From: Cannabis sativa
Lineage: Eukaryota; Streptophyta; Magnoliopsida; Rosales; Cannabaceae
Direction of reading: 5' to 3'
Assembly: GCF_029168945.1 (NCBI RefSeq)
Contig: NC_083602.1
Coordinates: forward strand, 27,329,323 to 27,393,322
DNA: 64,000 nt
Below, in pieces: positions 11,469 to 23,665 of this stretch; the first letter of the stretch is position 1, and each line of letters begins with the position of its first letter. The position numbers and the translations under genes are program-made. The notes beneath the pieces are model-generated. The model did no database searches. It had not been told where the DNA came from and saw nothing but the letters and a program-made list of their open reading frames with translations.

Positions 11469-13350
11469 TGTTGGGTTTTGTGCCTTAAATAAAACCCACT
11501 TCAATCTTATTAGTTATCAATACAAGAAATTTGAAGTGATTTATGTTTGCATGAATTTTACATGTTTATGTTTAATATGTTTATACACAAAATCTGTTAA
11601 GTCCAGATCATATATTTATTCACAATTACACTATTGTTAAAATAGTGGAATGTGATTGTGATTATATGATTCAAAAGACTAAGTTCCTGTTTCATTAGTG
11701 TTTTGGATTTACACTAATGCGATAATCAGCGATGATGTGTACTTACACTTGGAGTAAGTGTTAAGTTCTTTCCAGGACATTGGTAAAGTATACTAGTTTC
11801 GAATGTATGGAGTATACATTGGATTGGACCGATATTGAACTTAGTTAAGATATTATAAACTTACCGTTGTATCTTTCCAAGTCAATATCAGTAGTTGATC
11901 CTAAGATTAAAAGAATCTAAATCCTGATATGCTTAGGCTCAACTGAGGAGTACTTTTCAGGTTCTTTGATTTATTAGTTAAGCCTACTTTTGGGTCAGGG
12001 TGATACATATATTTTGGAAACATGATAGTATGATTGAGTGGGAGTGCTGAACATAAATATAGAATCTATAGCTTCTACTGGTGTATAGAAGTCAAGTGAT
12101 GATTCCCTTTGAGCTTAGCTAAATAGAAGTAAATGGATGAGCTCTTGTTTAAGTGACTATTTCTTAGATCACTAAAACATCTTTTACAGGTACCTTAGTG
12201 TTTTAAGGGGCCAAATACATTGAGGGGTGAAAACGGTAAAATTATCCCATCTCGATGTAAATCATCTATATAGAGGATCTTTGATCACAATAAGATTATA
12301 ACAATGGTTAAATGAGATAGCATATCTATATCGTGAAACATATAATATGCTTTATATAAGTCTGAGAGTACAATTCTAAGTTCTAAGAGTGGATTCAAGG
12401 AGGAATTAATAAGTAGGGATTTACTTAGTAAATTCGGTTCACTTATTGGAAGCTCAGCATACAGATCCATGGTCCTCATTCTAGTTGAGACTATACTGCT
12501 TGTAAGACTCAATAATTGATTTGTAATTAATCAATTATAATTCTAAAGTTAGACTATGTCTAATTTGTGAATTTTCGCTAAGCAGGGGTGAAATTGTAAA
12601 GAAAAGAGATTCTAGGTTTATTTATTAATTAAGAGACTCTATATGTCTAATTAGTAATTAAATTAAATGACAATATTATTTAATAATCTATTTTAGTTAT
12701 TAAATAATTAGTTTTGGCATTTAAATGGTTAGAATTGGAAAATTAGCATTTTTGAGAAAATAGAAATAAAAATTGTGAAAACTGCAAAATCCAAGTGAGG
12801 CCCAATACCTGTGGCCGGCCACTTAGTGAGCTTTTTCCAATTAATATTTTCATTATTTTAATGCCAAATAATTACTAACCTAAACCTACTAGTTGCCTAT
12901 AAATAGAAAGTGATAGCTTAGTCAAATAAGAAGTTTAACAAGTTTTTCAAGCCTTCTGTCAGAAAATTGCTTTTTTCACAAAAACTGAGCCTTCCACTTC
13001 TCTCTCTATAGCCGACCCTAACTCTCTCTTTTCCTCTTCACAATTTCAAAACCTTAGTGATAGAGTAGTGCCCACACACAGCAAGTGGTACCTCAATCAT
13101 AGATTGGAAGACTGTGAAGGATCACACAGAAAGAGAAGGACATTCAGGCTCAGATCTTGATAATACTCTGCGACAGAAAGGATACAAGGGTTAGAGATCT
13201 GAGTGGATGGAGACATTATTCCGCTGCAACCAATGTAAGGTTTTCTTAACTTTATATGTGTTTAATTATCGTTTTAGAAAGTTCATATTTAGGGTGTTAA
13301 ACAACATACTTGTGAGTAGATCTAAGATCCTGGTAAAATAAATTCCAACA
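11469..13350 (+). repeat. 3' LTR of the Copia element
   Basis: The 1882 bp repeat begins TGTTGGG and ends CCAACA and is closely similar to 3256-5140. Its TATA box is at 12897-12906. It is followed by GGGTG, the right half of the target duplication. Confidence 0.93.
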
Positions 13351-14639
13351 GGGTGCCACATCAAATGGAAAAAATTTAGGATAATATTTGCCCCACAAGT
13401 CTCTGTCTAAATGTTTGTCCAGATAAGGACTTTTCAATTCTGCCTTGGTTTTTGATGGCTTTGCCGTGCAACATTACTTGGCAAAATATTGGTCTCTTCG
13501 ACTGACATGATTTTGTGACAGTTATCAACTTTATGTCGATCAATGTAGGAAATGATGTGACAGTTGCACCCTTTCCCATGTTTAAACTCTTGGCCTCCTC
13601 TTTCCCATGCATTCCTATTTTTGTGGCATTAAATCCCCATTATGTTTTTTGGGGGAAAAATAATTTCCCAAAACATATATAAGTATCTCACTTCCTCTCT
13701 TCTCATTTTTCACTTTTCAACTTCCTTGAATTTAGAAAACTCTCTCAACCTTTATTTAAAACTTAAAACTCACATAACTTCAAACCTCTCAAACCCAAAG
13801 CCCCCACGATCCAAGAATCCTTCGAGGAGCCTTATTGCTACTTGCTGGAGGATCGCCATTGTCGAGCAGAATCGTGCTACTCTCACAAAGTCTTCATAGT
13901 GGGCGAATCATAAATTTCTCTTTTCTTTTTCAAGTTTTTTGAGTTCTTCTATTGTTGAGTTTCAAGCTTTTGAAATTCTTGATTTTCATGCTTTAGAGTA
14001 GTCTTTATACACTATGATTTGTGCAATAACTTTAGGATGTAGAATGCACAACTTTTTGATGAAAAAGATTGAATCTTGCACTTCGTTTTGCCATTTTAAA
14101 CATTAGGGTTCAAAGAACATGAAGAAACTGAGCTTTAAATGTATAAATAGGACTATTTGATTTGATAAGGGAACCTGCCCGATACTTTGGGTCTGTTAGA
14201 GACCTTGTCCAATTATTTAGATCCATATAGAAACTCTGTCCGGTTCTTATGGAACAACTTTTAGGATGGCCGATTCTTAGGGAACCAATTTCAAGCTGGT
14301 CGGTTCTTGGCCTCTCAAATAAAGGTTGCTCGGTTAATGATACACTGTCTTTAGGCTATTTGGTTTGCATACGTGCATGAGACGGATGCACCATGCTTGA
14401 AAAAGCCAGAGGTCTAACGTATGCTACTAGTTTGGTGGTTTGTCTCGAGGGCCTACCAACATGCGTGGAGGCATGGTGCCTTGAGGATTGGACCATGGAC
14501 ATATGGGAGTCCTTGGGTGATGAGGGAGACTGTTTGGATAGTATGGAATAGGGGCATGATTAGAAGCGTTGGCATGTCAGCTTAGTGTTGGCATCTTGCC
14601 ACACATGCTACCTTAGTCACGAGTGACTAGGTGAGCGAC

Positions 14640-14830
14640 GATGTTGGGATTTGCCTTATCATAGTGGGAACATGAACCTATGTACAGTGCAAGTATCTTG
14701 ACTAGAGAGCCTCGATGCATGGATGCACTCATGGATGCTTTCGAGCATGACTCGACGGGAGTTGTTCGAGAGATAGAAGTGTGCACAAGGCACACGGTCG
14801 CGCAAAAAATTAGCCCATTGTAGCGAGGTG
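14640..14830 (+). repeat. Direct repeat, copy 1
   Basis: About 190 bp from the GGGATTTGCCTTATCATAGT region to about 14830 are repeated, with substitutions and small indels, at about 16370-16560 in the same orientation. The shared core includes AGAGAGCCTCGATGCAT. The copies are 1.73 kb apart. They may be part of an internally repeated retroelement UTR. Confidence 0.7.
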
Positions 14831-16369
14831 CAACAAACTGTTTGAAACTTGTTGGCATAGTACAAGGTTTGATTGGGTAGTCCATACTGTATGTTTGGTA
14901 CACTAGGCCAAGTTTTCTTAAGTGACATTGTAAGCCATAAAAGGCGCTTTTGTTGAAAAAGAAGCATGTTGTCATGGGTGTGGAAGTATTGCAGGGGCCT
15001 TCAGATTCTTGTTAGTCAAGATAGTGGTCGAGAGTCGATGACTGAGATGGTTCAAATTGGGATAGACATGGAATGCTTTAGTTACTACATGCATGTGAAG
15101 AGGGATGCACATGGAGACCAAGGGGGAAAATGTCGCGACCGCTAGAGGATCATCGTACTTTGAGGCATTTGCATGTGAATTTTATTTGATCTAGATGAGA
15201 AGCTCTGATATAGTCGAGCGAGTTGTGTTGGCTTGTAAAAGTCCCAGTGGGCATAAATCACACAAAGGCATTGATAGAGATATGAAGTTTTGGAATGAAT
15301 GCATCAAAGAAGCCAACAGGGCCAAGAAGACTGAGCGCAAACATTAAGATGGTGCTAGAGTTTGAGTGTAGGCCAGAGGGCTGTGCCAGTGAGACTTAAT
15401 AGTCATGTGAGCCTACAAAGGTCAAGAGGGGTGATAGAGTTTTATATGAAGGCCAGAGGGTTGCATCATTGTAACTTAGTGCATCAAGGGAGCTACATGG
15501 GCGCAATGCTCGTGCCAATCAGTTGGATGGTTGAGTGGAAAGTGGATGCATATAGAAATCGATAAGGGTGCTATTTAAGATAGTTGACTTGAGAGTCACA
15601 TCCTGCGGGATGCACTTATAGATGGCATGGTGTCATGAAGAGTTAGGCTGTCAGGCATTCACGTGTGGGCATCATGTTGAGGATGCCAACAGATGAAGAG
15701 GAGGAGAGACCCTCACGGTTCACTCAATAGAGTAGGTATTCATTACAAGCATTGAAATGAGTATCATGGAGATGAGTTATTGTTCTGGATGTAAAGCCAA
15801 TAAGACTCGAGACACGGGCAGTGCTAGTTATCTACGATGAAATTCAGTAGGACTCACATATTAAGATAATACCATGGTAATGTTGGCCTAAGGTGAAAGT
15901 CGACAGGACTAAGGTACTAAGGCAACATAGAAATGTCAAGGAGTGAAGAGTCAAAATGGCCGAGGCATTAGTTCAACATCTTCATCAAAGGGACATTTGG
16001 AATGGAGGGACCGTATGCTAGTATGCGGTTAGCTTGCGAGCTATACCTTGAAAGGTATTCCCTTAAGAGAGAAGTTCTTCCTAAGTTAAAGTACCAGAAC
16101 CCACTAATTCATATGAATGAAGAATTAGGGTACTTGTTCAGTTTTGGTCTTTGAATCTAGAGGGAAACACTAATTGATAGATGGCTTGTTCAGTGTAAAG
16201 ATTTCTGTTATAACTGCAAGCTGCAAATAGATATTATGCATGGGCATTGGCTGAGATTAAGACTGAGCTAGTTTGCAGCATGTCATGGGCGTGCTTTGTG
16301 TTTATTGGAACACTAGGGTTGTATGGGACACTGTAAGCCAAATGGTTCAGAGAGCATATGCCGATGAGA

Positions 16370-16560
16370 GATAGTAGATTTGCCTTATCATATTGGGAAC
16401 CTATGGACAGTCCGAGTATCTGGACGAGAGAGCCTCGATGCATAGATGCAGTCATGGATGCTTGTGAGCATGACTCGATGGGAGTTTTTTGAGAGACGGA
16501 AGTATGCATGAGACACATGGTTGCACAAAAAATTACTCCATTGTTACTCGGATAGTTAGA
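16370..16560 (+). repeat. Direct repeat, copy 2
   Basis: This is the second copy of the ~190 bp repeat described at 14640-14830, in the same orientation and somewhat diverged. Confidence 0.7.
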
Positions 16561-16599
16561 AGGCTGACCTTCGCTTAAAGAAGTCAAGATGCCACTCAG

Positions 16600-17439
16600 G
16601 CGTTCCGCTGCCTGAAAAAGGTGAGCCTATGACACTAAGCAATGGGCAGTTCTTCCTTTGCATCTATACTTAAGGGACATAGCTAACTTCTTTAAGTTTT
16701 GTCCAACTCAAATCACGCTGAAGGGCATAAAATACCTCTTAGTGCTCTTTGTCCTGTATGCCGAACTAGGTAGGCTGTAGCCTTTGCCTTTCAAGGTGAA
16801 CTATTACTTTGAGCTGAAATCTAGCCTGGGCCAGAACAGGACTCGTTACTTCTATTTTAGCCAGTAGGGTTACCAATGGTTGAGCAGCACCAATGACGCA
16901 ACCATGTCAAAGATTGGGGGTTACACCAAAAGTTACTTCATGGCTTATGACATAAAAGGTGTCTGCTAGTTTTTTTATTAAGTCCCTACTTATAGTCGGC
17001 TAATCCCCACATTAAAGCTAAAGGACAGGGCCAACCACATTCTATCTCTTTTTGTTGCCCGACGTAATATTTGTAGGTTGGCCTATGAGAAGAGTATGGC
17101 TTGTACCCTTTTGGTGAGAGTGTTGAGGCCCCGAACAATCCTCACGAGGAACCAAACAACACTCTTGTTGAGAAGAAGAAAACCAAGGGGAAAAGGCCTG
17201 CGACCGAGAAGGAAAATAGCAAGTTTGACGATGAGGTCTCTTTGGCTGATATTGCTCAAATAGAAACTAGGAGGGACTAAGCCCTTCCAAGGTGTCTGGC
17301 ACGAGGTGGCACTATTTAGTGAGACCTGCTCAGCCTACGCCAATAGGCAAAGGCAAAGGCAAGGCTGTAGTGACTGAGGGCAGCTCTAGTGAGTCTTCTT
17401 CTAAAGACGAAGGGCCTTTAGACAGTTATCCTTGGGTAG
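16600..17439 (+). pseudogene. Relic of a gypsy-type transposon ORF (Transposase_28-like)
   Basis: Reading the + strand across stops and shifts gives a segment at about 16640-16960 with the pattern of the plant 'putative gypsy type transposon' domain. It runs from a leucine-rich start through F-F-K-F-C-P-T-Q-I, then Y-A-E-L, and ends in F-Y-F-S, which parallels the N-terminal part of the intact antisense gene at 49927. Downstream (17130-17290) one frame carries a Lys-rich stretch. Several in-frame stops break it. It is probably the extra ORF of another Tat element; which element it belonged to is not clear, because LTR sequence starts right after it. Confidence 0.45.
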
Positions 17440-19547
17440 TGTTAACTCAGAAAATTTCCCTGGTGATGTGGACATCAATGTTTGACACGTGGCATGAAGG
17501 ATGCCATTACAGAGTTGAGCAGACTTGAGTCATAGTAGTAAACATGGGAGGAGACCCTAGCCCTGCACCCGGGTTGACTCCAGGATCTTCGGGATGGAAG
17601 TTTGGACTTCAATAACTTGAATCCAACCCACTATATTTCATAATTCTGTACCATGAAGAGATGAAGTAGCCTAATCCAAGTCACAGGAGCTGAAATTACA
17701 TGAACATGCAACCCAAAAGCCAACCTGGGCACATAGGGTTTTAGTTTTTGGGACCGTCTTAGTGAAAAGTGGTCCTTAATTGAATTAGTACATCAACTAG
17801 ACATACCACAGACATATTTGAGTCATCGAAATAAGAATCAGATCAAGTTGGTTTTTAAGGACCCAGGGCCCCGTGGCCTCAAGCACCCAGTGCCCAAGTT
17901 GACAATCTGTCAATCTGGGCACCTTCCAAGTGTCCAATCGGAGATTCAACTTGTGAATTGAATTTGTCTTCATGAAAAATGAGGAAATAGGTCCTTCCAG
18001 AGGAAAAACAACAATTCATGAGCACAACTAATAGGGTCCAGCATCTAAGTTGACACTTTGGACTAACTTGCACCAAGTTGGCATTTTGTCAACCTAGGCT
18101 ATTTAAAATGGAGTTCTTTCAAGAATTATTTTTAACATCTTCTCTTTCTTTAGAAAATATTGAGATTCAAGTATTTTTAGGGACCAAACAGAATTTCTGA
18201 AGGGGCCAAATTGGGCCCCAGCGCCCAGGTTCACATTTTGTCAGCCTGGGCTGTTTTCGATCAAGTTCAGCAAAAAGTGTTCTAGGCATTTTCTTTTGTG
18301 ATCAGAAATAACAAAAATTCAAGTAAACTTAGGGAGAAAAACATAAACCTGAGTCCCAAGAAACAGGGCCCAGCGCCCAAGTTGACCTAGGGCTAGGCCC
18401 AGCGCCCTGGTTGATAAGCAACATGGGATGCTCCCTTTAATTGCTCAAATGCCAAATCTGATCCGACCATTGAGTTTAAAATTTTCAAAAATGGGGGGGA
18501 GACACCATCCTCAAGTTCAGAAGCCTTGGAAGTATAAAAAAAAGAATCCAGGGAGCTTAGTGGAAAGAGCCCAACCCCCAGGTCAACAAATGGCCTAGTT
18601 TCCTGGGTTCTACTTATCCGAATCTAATGTTGTTTCGACCGTCCATCAAGTTTTTCACAAATACAATGATCTATGAAGTCAAAGAAATCAAGTTCACAAC
18701 ATTGCATTTCTCATTTCCAGCACACTTGGAAATGAAGAGTTTTGAGTCTCCCATTTCCGCAAAATAGCAACATCTCCAAGAATTGGTGACAAGCTTTGTT
18801 AGAACATATAAATTGACTAAGTGGTATCAAACTATCACTTAGAAATCTTAAAGGACATCCCTTGAACGTTTTTACACTTATCTAGCATCCAGGTTGACAT
18901 CAGATGTCAACCTGGGCACTAGGACCTAAAAAACTTTCAGTAAAATGGCAATAACTCACCCAATTTTTATTCGGTTGATGCGATTCAACTTATGTTTTGA
19001 AGCTATTTAAATGATCTATCAATTCATTTCTCACACCCCAGTATAAATTACGAAGATATCGTTCTCAAAATTTACCCCCAAGGGAGTTATAAAAATAAGC
19101 TCTGGGTAACCCACAACGAGACCCGCCGGGCACCACAAATTGGCTATCACTACCAAAAGATAATTTTCATCGTTAGATCATCATCATCAACGGTGGAAAT
19201 AAATTATTTGTATTTTTCTACTATTTTTGTGGGCCTCCTTCACCTATAAGATGAGAGCTCCCTTAACTCATTTTTCAAATTCAGAAAACCATCCACAAGG
19301 TTAGAGCTTCTCTATCTAGAATTTCTCTCTGTAGAGTTTGTAGTTTCTGGTAATTATTCTATTGCTATAATTACCATCATGTGAGAAATAAAAACTCAAA
19401 GTAGATGTAGCCCCATTACTATCATAATATAGGAGGTAAACTATTATATATTGGATGTGTCTCTTTATATTACTTAACTACTTTTCTTATTCTCACTAAT
19501 CTAATGAGCGACTTTGGCTTAAAAGTCTAGTCCAAATTTTTGAGTCA
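17440..19547 (+). repeat. Old Tat-type gypsy LTR
   Basis: The right end is well supported: sequence ending GAGTCA at 19547 is followed by a primer-site-like TTGGTGCTTTCATTTTGAGC and then a gag start. Around 19200-19430 the DNA looks like an LTR promoter and leader. The left end is less certain. I place it at TGTTAACTC (17440) because similarity to 32699-32870 begins about there. The LTR contains a series of hairpins (17892-18917). The length, about 2.1 kb, fits Tat elements. Confidence 0.6.
17892..18917. repeat. Recurring palindromic motif inside the LTR
   Basis: A motif close to GCCCAGGTTGAC followed by its inverted copy recurs roughly every 150-200 bp, then after a longer gap. The hairpins are at 17892-17920, 18073-18098, 18223-18251 and 18889-18915. 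The last is a perfect 13 bp inverted repeat (CCAGGTTGACATC) around one base. Half-sites lie at about 18374 and 18404. The LTR thus holds a dispersed array of hairpins, which other LTRs in the window lack. Confidence 0.75.
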
Positions 19548-19552
19548 ATATT

Positions 19553-19573
19553 TTGGTGCTTTCATTTTGAGCC
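19553..19573 (+). other. Primer binding site-like sequence after the old Tat LTR
   Basis: TTGGTGCTTTCATTTTGAGC lies five bases after the LTR end. A closely similar sequence follows the next LTR at 21401. The placement argues for a primer site; I cannot assign the tRNA with confidence. Confidence 0.5.
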
Positions 19574-19599
19574 ATAGCTCAAGAAAGTTACCAAACAAG

Positions 19600-20605
19600 A
19601 TGGTTGCAACACGTTCTACAAGTGTTGACAGATAGACTCCAGCAGCTTGCTAAACAACTGGGGCACGCCAATTGAATAGAGTTGGAACCGAGACTACTTC
19701 GGTGCCGCAGGTGCCAGGAGCAGGCCTCCAAACCAGCTCCTCAATTCATCCTCCAAGGCCACCATAATTACTCCTTGTACTGTCACAAATGACCAGATCC
19801 CACCTAAGGAGCCACATGTGGAGATAGATGACCTGGAGGAGGTTGATCCTCAGGTTGCTCATCTCAACCAGACTATGGCTTACTTGCAACAACAGCTGGG
19901 AGACTGTCTCGATAAGCAACATGAATAGTTTCAACACTGGTTCATGGAAAACTCGAAGAATATTGAAAGCCAACACATTGAATAGGAACAACGAAGAGCT
20001 AACCTATCTCAACGGATTAGAGAAGCATATTGCTCTAATCGAGGAACTACTTCCCGAAGAGGTCTTTCTGAGTTTGTGAGGGAGAAACCCCTTTGACAAG
20101 CTAGTCACGTGGGAACTAATGCTTAAGACAAAATCCTTAATTCTCATAACACCATTACTGCACTTGGTGACTGAGCAGGCACTAGGCAAACACTAGGTGT
20201 GGAGACCTCCCAGAGGGAAGGTATCTTCGAGCAAGAGCCCGAGAGGACTCAAGCTCGCGAGCACCAACCAATGGGCTCTCCCGCTGATGTTGAATGACCT
20301 TACAACAATGAGAGAACCAACAAGACTCCTCCACTAAGTTCTCCTCAATGTTCTCAAGAAACCAGGCCATAAGACCCTACAAGGGGAAATGGACATGCTA
20401 CTCAAGCTGAACGAAGTAGTAGGAGATGATACTTCAAAACTAGAGGCTACAAAATCTAGTGGGTAAGGACAAATGAGCCACTTTAAACTCAGAAGTACTT
20501 TCGAGATGAAAGAGGTGAATGGCGTCGTTACTTTTCTGTGGCCCTGATGGCCGAAAGTATGAGTACTTCCCTCGGGTCCATCGAGAAAAATTGAACCTGA
20601 ATGAC
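19600..20605 (+). pseudogene. gag: 5' part of a Tat-type gag, decayed
   Basis: An ATG at 19600 begins M-V-A-T-R-S, a common start for gag in this clade. Across stops the frame continues as a hydrophilic, Gln/Glu-rich segment with the look of a gag N-terminus (L-N-Q-T-M-A-Y-L-Q-Q-Q near 19860-19900). At least three stops interrupt it. Sequence attributable to it runs to about 20600, where an LTR beginning TGTTATC starts, so it was most likely cut in two by the next element. Its capsid core and pol are not seen. Confidence 0.55.
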
Positions 20606-21393
20606 TGTTATCTACATTTTTGGCAATGGACACGTGGAGTCCAGGTCAACATCCAAGGCTCATCAGTGGGTCCCTCAACAAAGGTAAAGTGGGCCAAGCC
20701 CATTTGGATAAGTCCTTCCAAGAATGCATTCAGCTCTGCAATCATAAAACCTTCTGCCTTCGGTAAACTATTCCCGAAAGGATGTTCGATACGATGATAT
20801 CGGAAGGATGAGACAGCGTGTTCCTAGAAGACTCTTCCAATTTCCCTTTTGATTCCTACGCATAAATAAGGAAATTATAGCTGACAGATCGCAACCGAGT
20901 ATAGTATCAGGTTAAATGGGGAAACTTCCTATAATGAGCATCAAGCAATTAATTCACAGATTAATTGCCCACAATCAAAGCACATGGTGTTGACCAAATC
21001 AAGCTTAATCCAATCCACCTAGTCAGTAGATACTTTCCTTTGTGGGTTGAACTTCATGAGATGACACAAGTGTACTATTTACTGTAAACCCCCGAATAGA
21101 GGGAAAAGGGAAACTGAATGTAATTCTAAAACTACTACAAATACTCATGGAATCATATGGATTAAGGGTTGAATTCTCTTGCAAACTTTTCTCAGGAAAA
21201 CTTAAGAACATATATTCTTTGTATTCCTAAAGGCTTTTTCAAGCTAAAGAACTACTGAATAATACTCACTCGTGGACTAAGGCGAATTAACACCCCAACC
21301 ACGTAAAAAACTGTTTGTCTCTTTTTACTTTTTCTATTTTAATTATTTATTTCTTTAGTTCTTATCATTTATATTATGCTTTTGAAAATCTCA
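20606..21393 (+). repeat. 5' LTR of the old Tat element
   Basis: The 788 bp from TGTTATCTAC to ATCTCA include a TATA-like box (GCATAAATAAGG, about 20861-20872). The 3' part contains a 'gaattaacaccccaaccacgt' type tail, typical of this clade, before a T-rich end. Primer-site-like DNA follows. The start is judged from the TG and from where the upstream gag similarity ends, so it is less certain than the right end. Confidence 0.6.
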
Positions 21394-21400
21394 ATAAATA

Positions 21401-21422
21401 TTTTTGTGCTTCCATTAAGAGT
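21401..21422 (+). other. Primer binding site-like sequence of the old Tat element
   Basis: TTTTTGTGCTTCCATTAAGAG resembles the sequence after the neighbouring LTR at 19553 and lies eight bases past the LTR end. Confidence 0.5.
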
Positions 21423-21466
21423 TGAAGGAAGCAGTGAGACCACTTGTAGATTATGTTCTAGTAATC

Positions 21467-23530
21467 ATGGCCCTCACCCGAACAAAGTTTTGTCTTTGTT
21501 CCACTTGTCTTGGCACCAAATTTGGAGACTCTAGTGATCCCCAAAAGGTGAATAGTCATCAAAAAGGTTGATGGGACAAAGATCAGAATCGAGAAGATCT
21601 TATCATTAAAGACGCAAAATCTACAGAAACTAGCTTTGAGAATGGTGAAGTTAATGCTGAGAAAGTACCGGAGGATATGCAAGAAGATGACCTTTAGGAC
21701 AAGGCTGCTAATGATGATGTTGGGGAGAAGAGCCAACCTGATGAGTTAGACCACGTGGTAATCATGGCAAGACAACTTCAACTGGCCGAAAGAAAGTTAA
21801 CTCGGCAAGATCAATTCAACGAGTTATTACTCATGAAGATGACTAGAATATAGGCCGTAATGATTGCCCTGACTAAGATAGCTCCTAACGTACAAGTATC
21901 TCCAATAACTGACGTCCCAGAGAAAGCACATCCAAAAAATCTTGGAACTTCAAGCGTTTGTGAAGACAAAGGCAAAGGAATCATTGTTGAAGAACCAAAA
22001 AAGACTCATTCCACCAAGCAGCATAAAAAGTCTAAAGCTGTTGACCAACCTCAACAGAAGTGCAAAGGAAACTGCACCTCAAGTAATGGTGAGCCTGCTC
22101 CCAGTGATTCCAGTAACCACGCTGAGGATGTTGACAAAGTACATCCGGTGTCAGACCTTAGTAGCAGAAGCCTTTCCACGAATTATCTCCGAAGAAGATT
22201 GAATGCTAAGAAGGAAAGATCCAAAGCAGAAAAAGCAAGACCTCGCGAGAATGATTTGAGAAACCACACCAACAATCATGTTTGCGGAAGAGAATCTTCA
22301 AGTGATAAGACTCAACGCCTCGAATGTAAGGTGGAGGAGTTGATGAAAATCACAGAAAAAATTTCTAAAAACCAAAGTGGGGCTGTATCAGATTGTGAGG
22401 AAGAAAATATGAAGCCTTGTGTGAAAGGAATCATTGATGCACCACTACCGGAGCATTTTTGAATGCCATAGATAGAGCTATATGAAGGACTTACGGACCC
22501 CAGGTTCCATTTGTCTAAGTACAACCACATCATGCAAGTTGCCAAGGCCAGTGATGATGCATAAAGTTTATGTTTATCATTAGCACTAAGCAAGTTTGTG
22601 GAGGACTGATGGAAGAGGTTATCTCTATGATTGATCCACAACTGGAGAGACCTACAAGTAATATTTAGAAAGTAATTTATAGTAGCCAAGGACTATGATT
22701 TGGAACCTAGCTCCTTGACCAGTGTCAAGCAACAATAAGGAGAAAGCTTGAAAAACTTTATCCAATGCATGATGGATGTGGCTGCTAAAACGAAGATCAC
22801 CGATGATATGAAAATGGTGGCCCTAACATCAGGACTTACAAAGGGCTGATACATTGAGTGTGTTCTTAGTAAGAGCTAAAGAATTTATAAATATAGAAGA
22901 TGCTTACGCTCAAGCATATGGAGTAGTCCCAACACCTTCCACTGATGTAATAAATGCCTAGCCTTTATAGATGAAAACTCCATCCATTTACCCTCCCCCA
23001 ACTGCTTTTACTACTCCCATGGTATATTGCCAACTACTTTTGTGCAGCCAGCTGCACAAGCTAGTTATTCTGGGTTCAGAGCTGCATAAACCAGATATAG
23101 TACTGCTTCTAAACAAATGAACCAAAAAGTGGAAGTTCTAGATTCCAATTTAACCCACTAACGGAGTAAAAGAAGTTCAAAGGGTCCAAATCAGAGTGAG
23201 TTTGCAAAGAAGGGAAAAACCCAAGAATCAAGATACACCGAGTACACAAGTCTCATAGATATTCAAGAAAATGTATACAAGGCAACCTGTAACACGGTAC
23301 ACTACAGGAAGCCTTCGCAATTCTACAAAGGAAGAAAATAAACAAGAGATCTGAGCAAAAAGTGCAAATATCATGGTGATATTGGTCACACCATAAACGA
23401 ATGTGACTATTTAAGAGATAAAATTGAGGGATTAGTATGGAGCGAACATTTAACAAATTGGGTAAGGATGCAAACTCCAAATGCACAAGCTCTTCAAGGG
23501 GCACAAAACGCTCTAGTAGCGGCAATAGCT
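21467..23530 (+). pseudogene. gag: Tat-type Gag relic
   Basis: An ATG at 21467 (M-A-L-T-R-T-K) opens a frame that continues to 22462 with three stops. It holds a low-complexity Lys/Ser/Glu-rich N-terminal part and then the approach to the capsid core (A-P-L-P-E-H-F at about 22440). The retrotransposon gag core follows across stops and shifts: Y-E-G-L-T-D-P near 22485 and W-R-D-L-Q near 22640. The Tat-type zinc motif C-K-Y-H-G-D-I-G-H followed by C (C-x2-H-x4-H-x4-C) sits at 23363-23404. The product would have been capsid and nucleocapsid. At least eight stops make it non-functional. Confidence 0.75.
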
Positions 23531-23665
23531 ATAGCCCCCGGTCTTGGAAATCCGTAACCTTTAGGAGTTGCATTGCAAGTCTTAGATGGTCATGTAGCAA
23601 CTATTTTAAGTGGACGTCATACTGCCGAAAGCACTCAAAATACATAAAAGTGATACCTTAATGAG

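Larger units (their letters stand above)
3256..13350 (+). mobile_element. Gag-only Ty1/copia-type LTR retrotransposon, complete ends
   Basis: Two direct repeats of 1885 and 1882 bp (3256-5140 and 11469-13350) frame a 6.3 kb interior. A tRNA-Met-type primer site follows the left LTR and a purine tract AAGTGGGAG precedes the right one. The five bases on each side are AGGTG and GGGTG, a target duplication with one change. The interior holds an AT-rich leader (5161-8793), a copia-type gag (8794-9609) and about 1.8 kb in which I could recognise no protease, integrase, reverse transcriptase or RNase H. The element is therefore non-autonomous and would need Pol from a relative. Related LTRs and leader pieces recur at 31425, 33575, 35538 and 42432. 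Confidence 0.88.
13351..16599. other. Degraded retroelement-like DNA, unclassified
   Basis: The stretch has mixed composition, many stops in all frames and no intact protein. Around 13670-13700 a TATATAAG box is followed by a TC-rich segment, like an LTR promoter. At 15121-15131 a purine-rich run ending GGGGGAAAA abuts TGTCGCGACC, which resembles a polypurine tract next to an LTR start; I found no partner LTR. It also holds a pair of direct repeats listed separately. No host gene is visible. Confidence 0.5.

Noticed and set aside
14613..14975. 120- and 102-codon minus frames
   Set aside because: They overlap a degraded direct repeat; the second copy of the repeat does not keep the frame well, and no motif is seen.
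17892..18917. Hairpin series as a CRISPR array
   Set aside because: Spacing and unit sequence vary, there is no leader or cas gene, and the context is a plant LTR.
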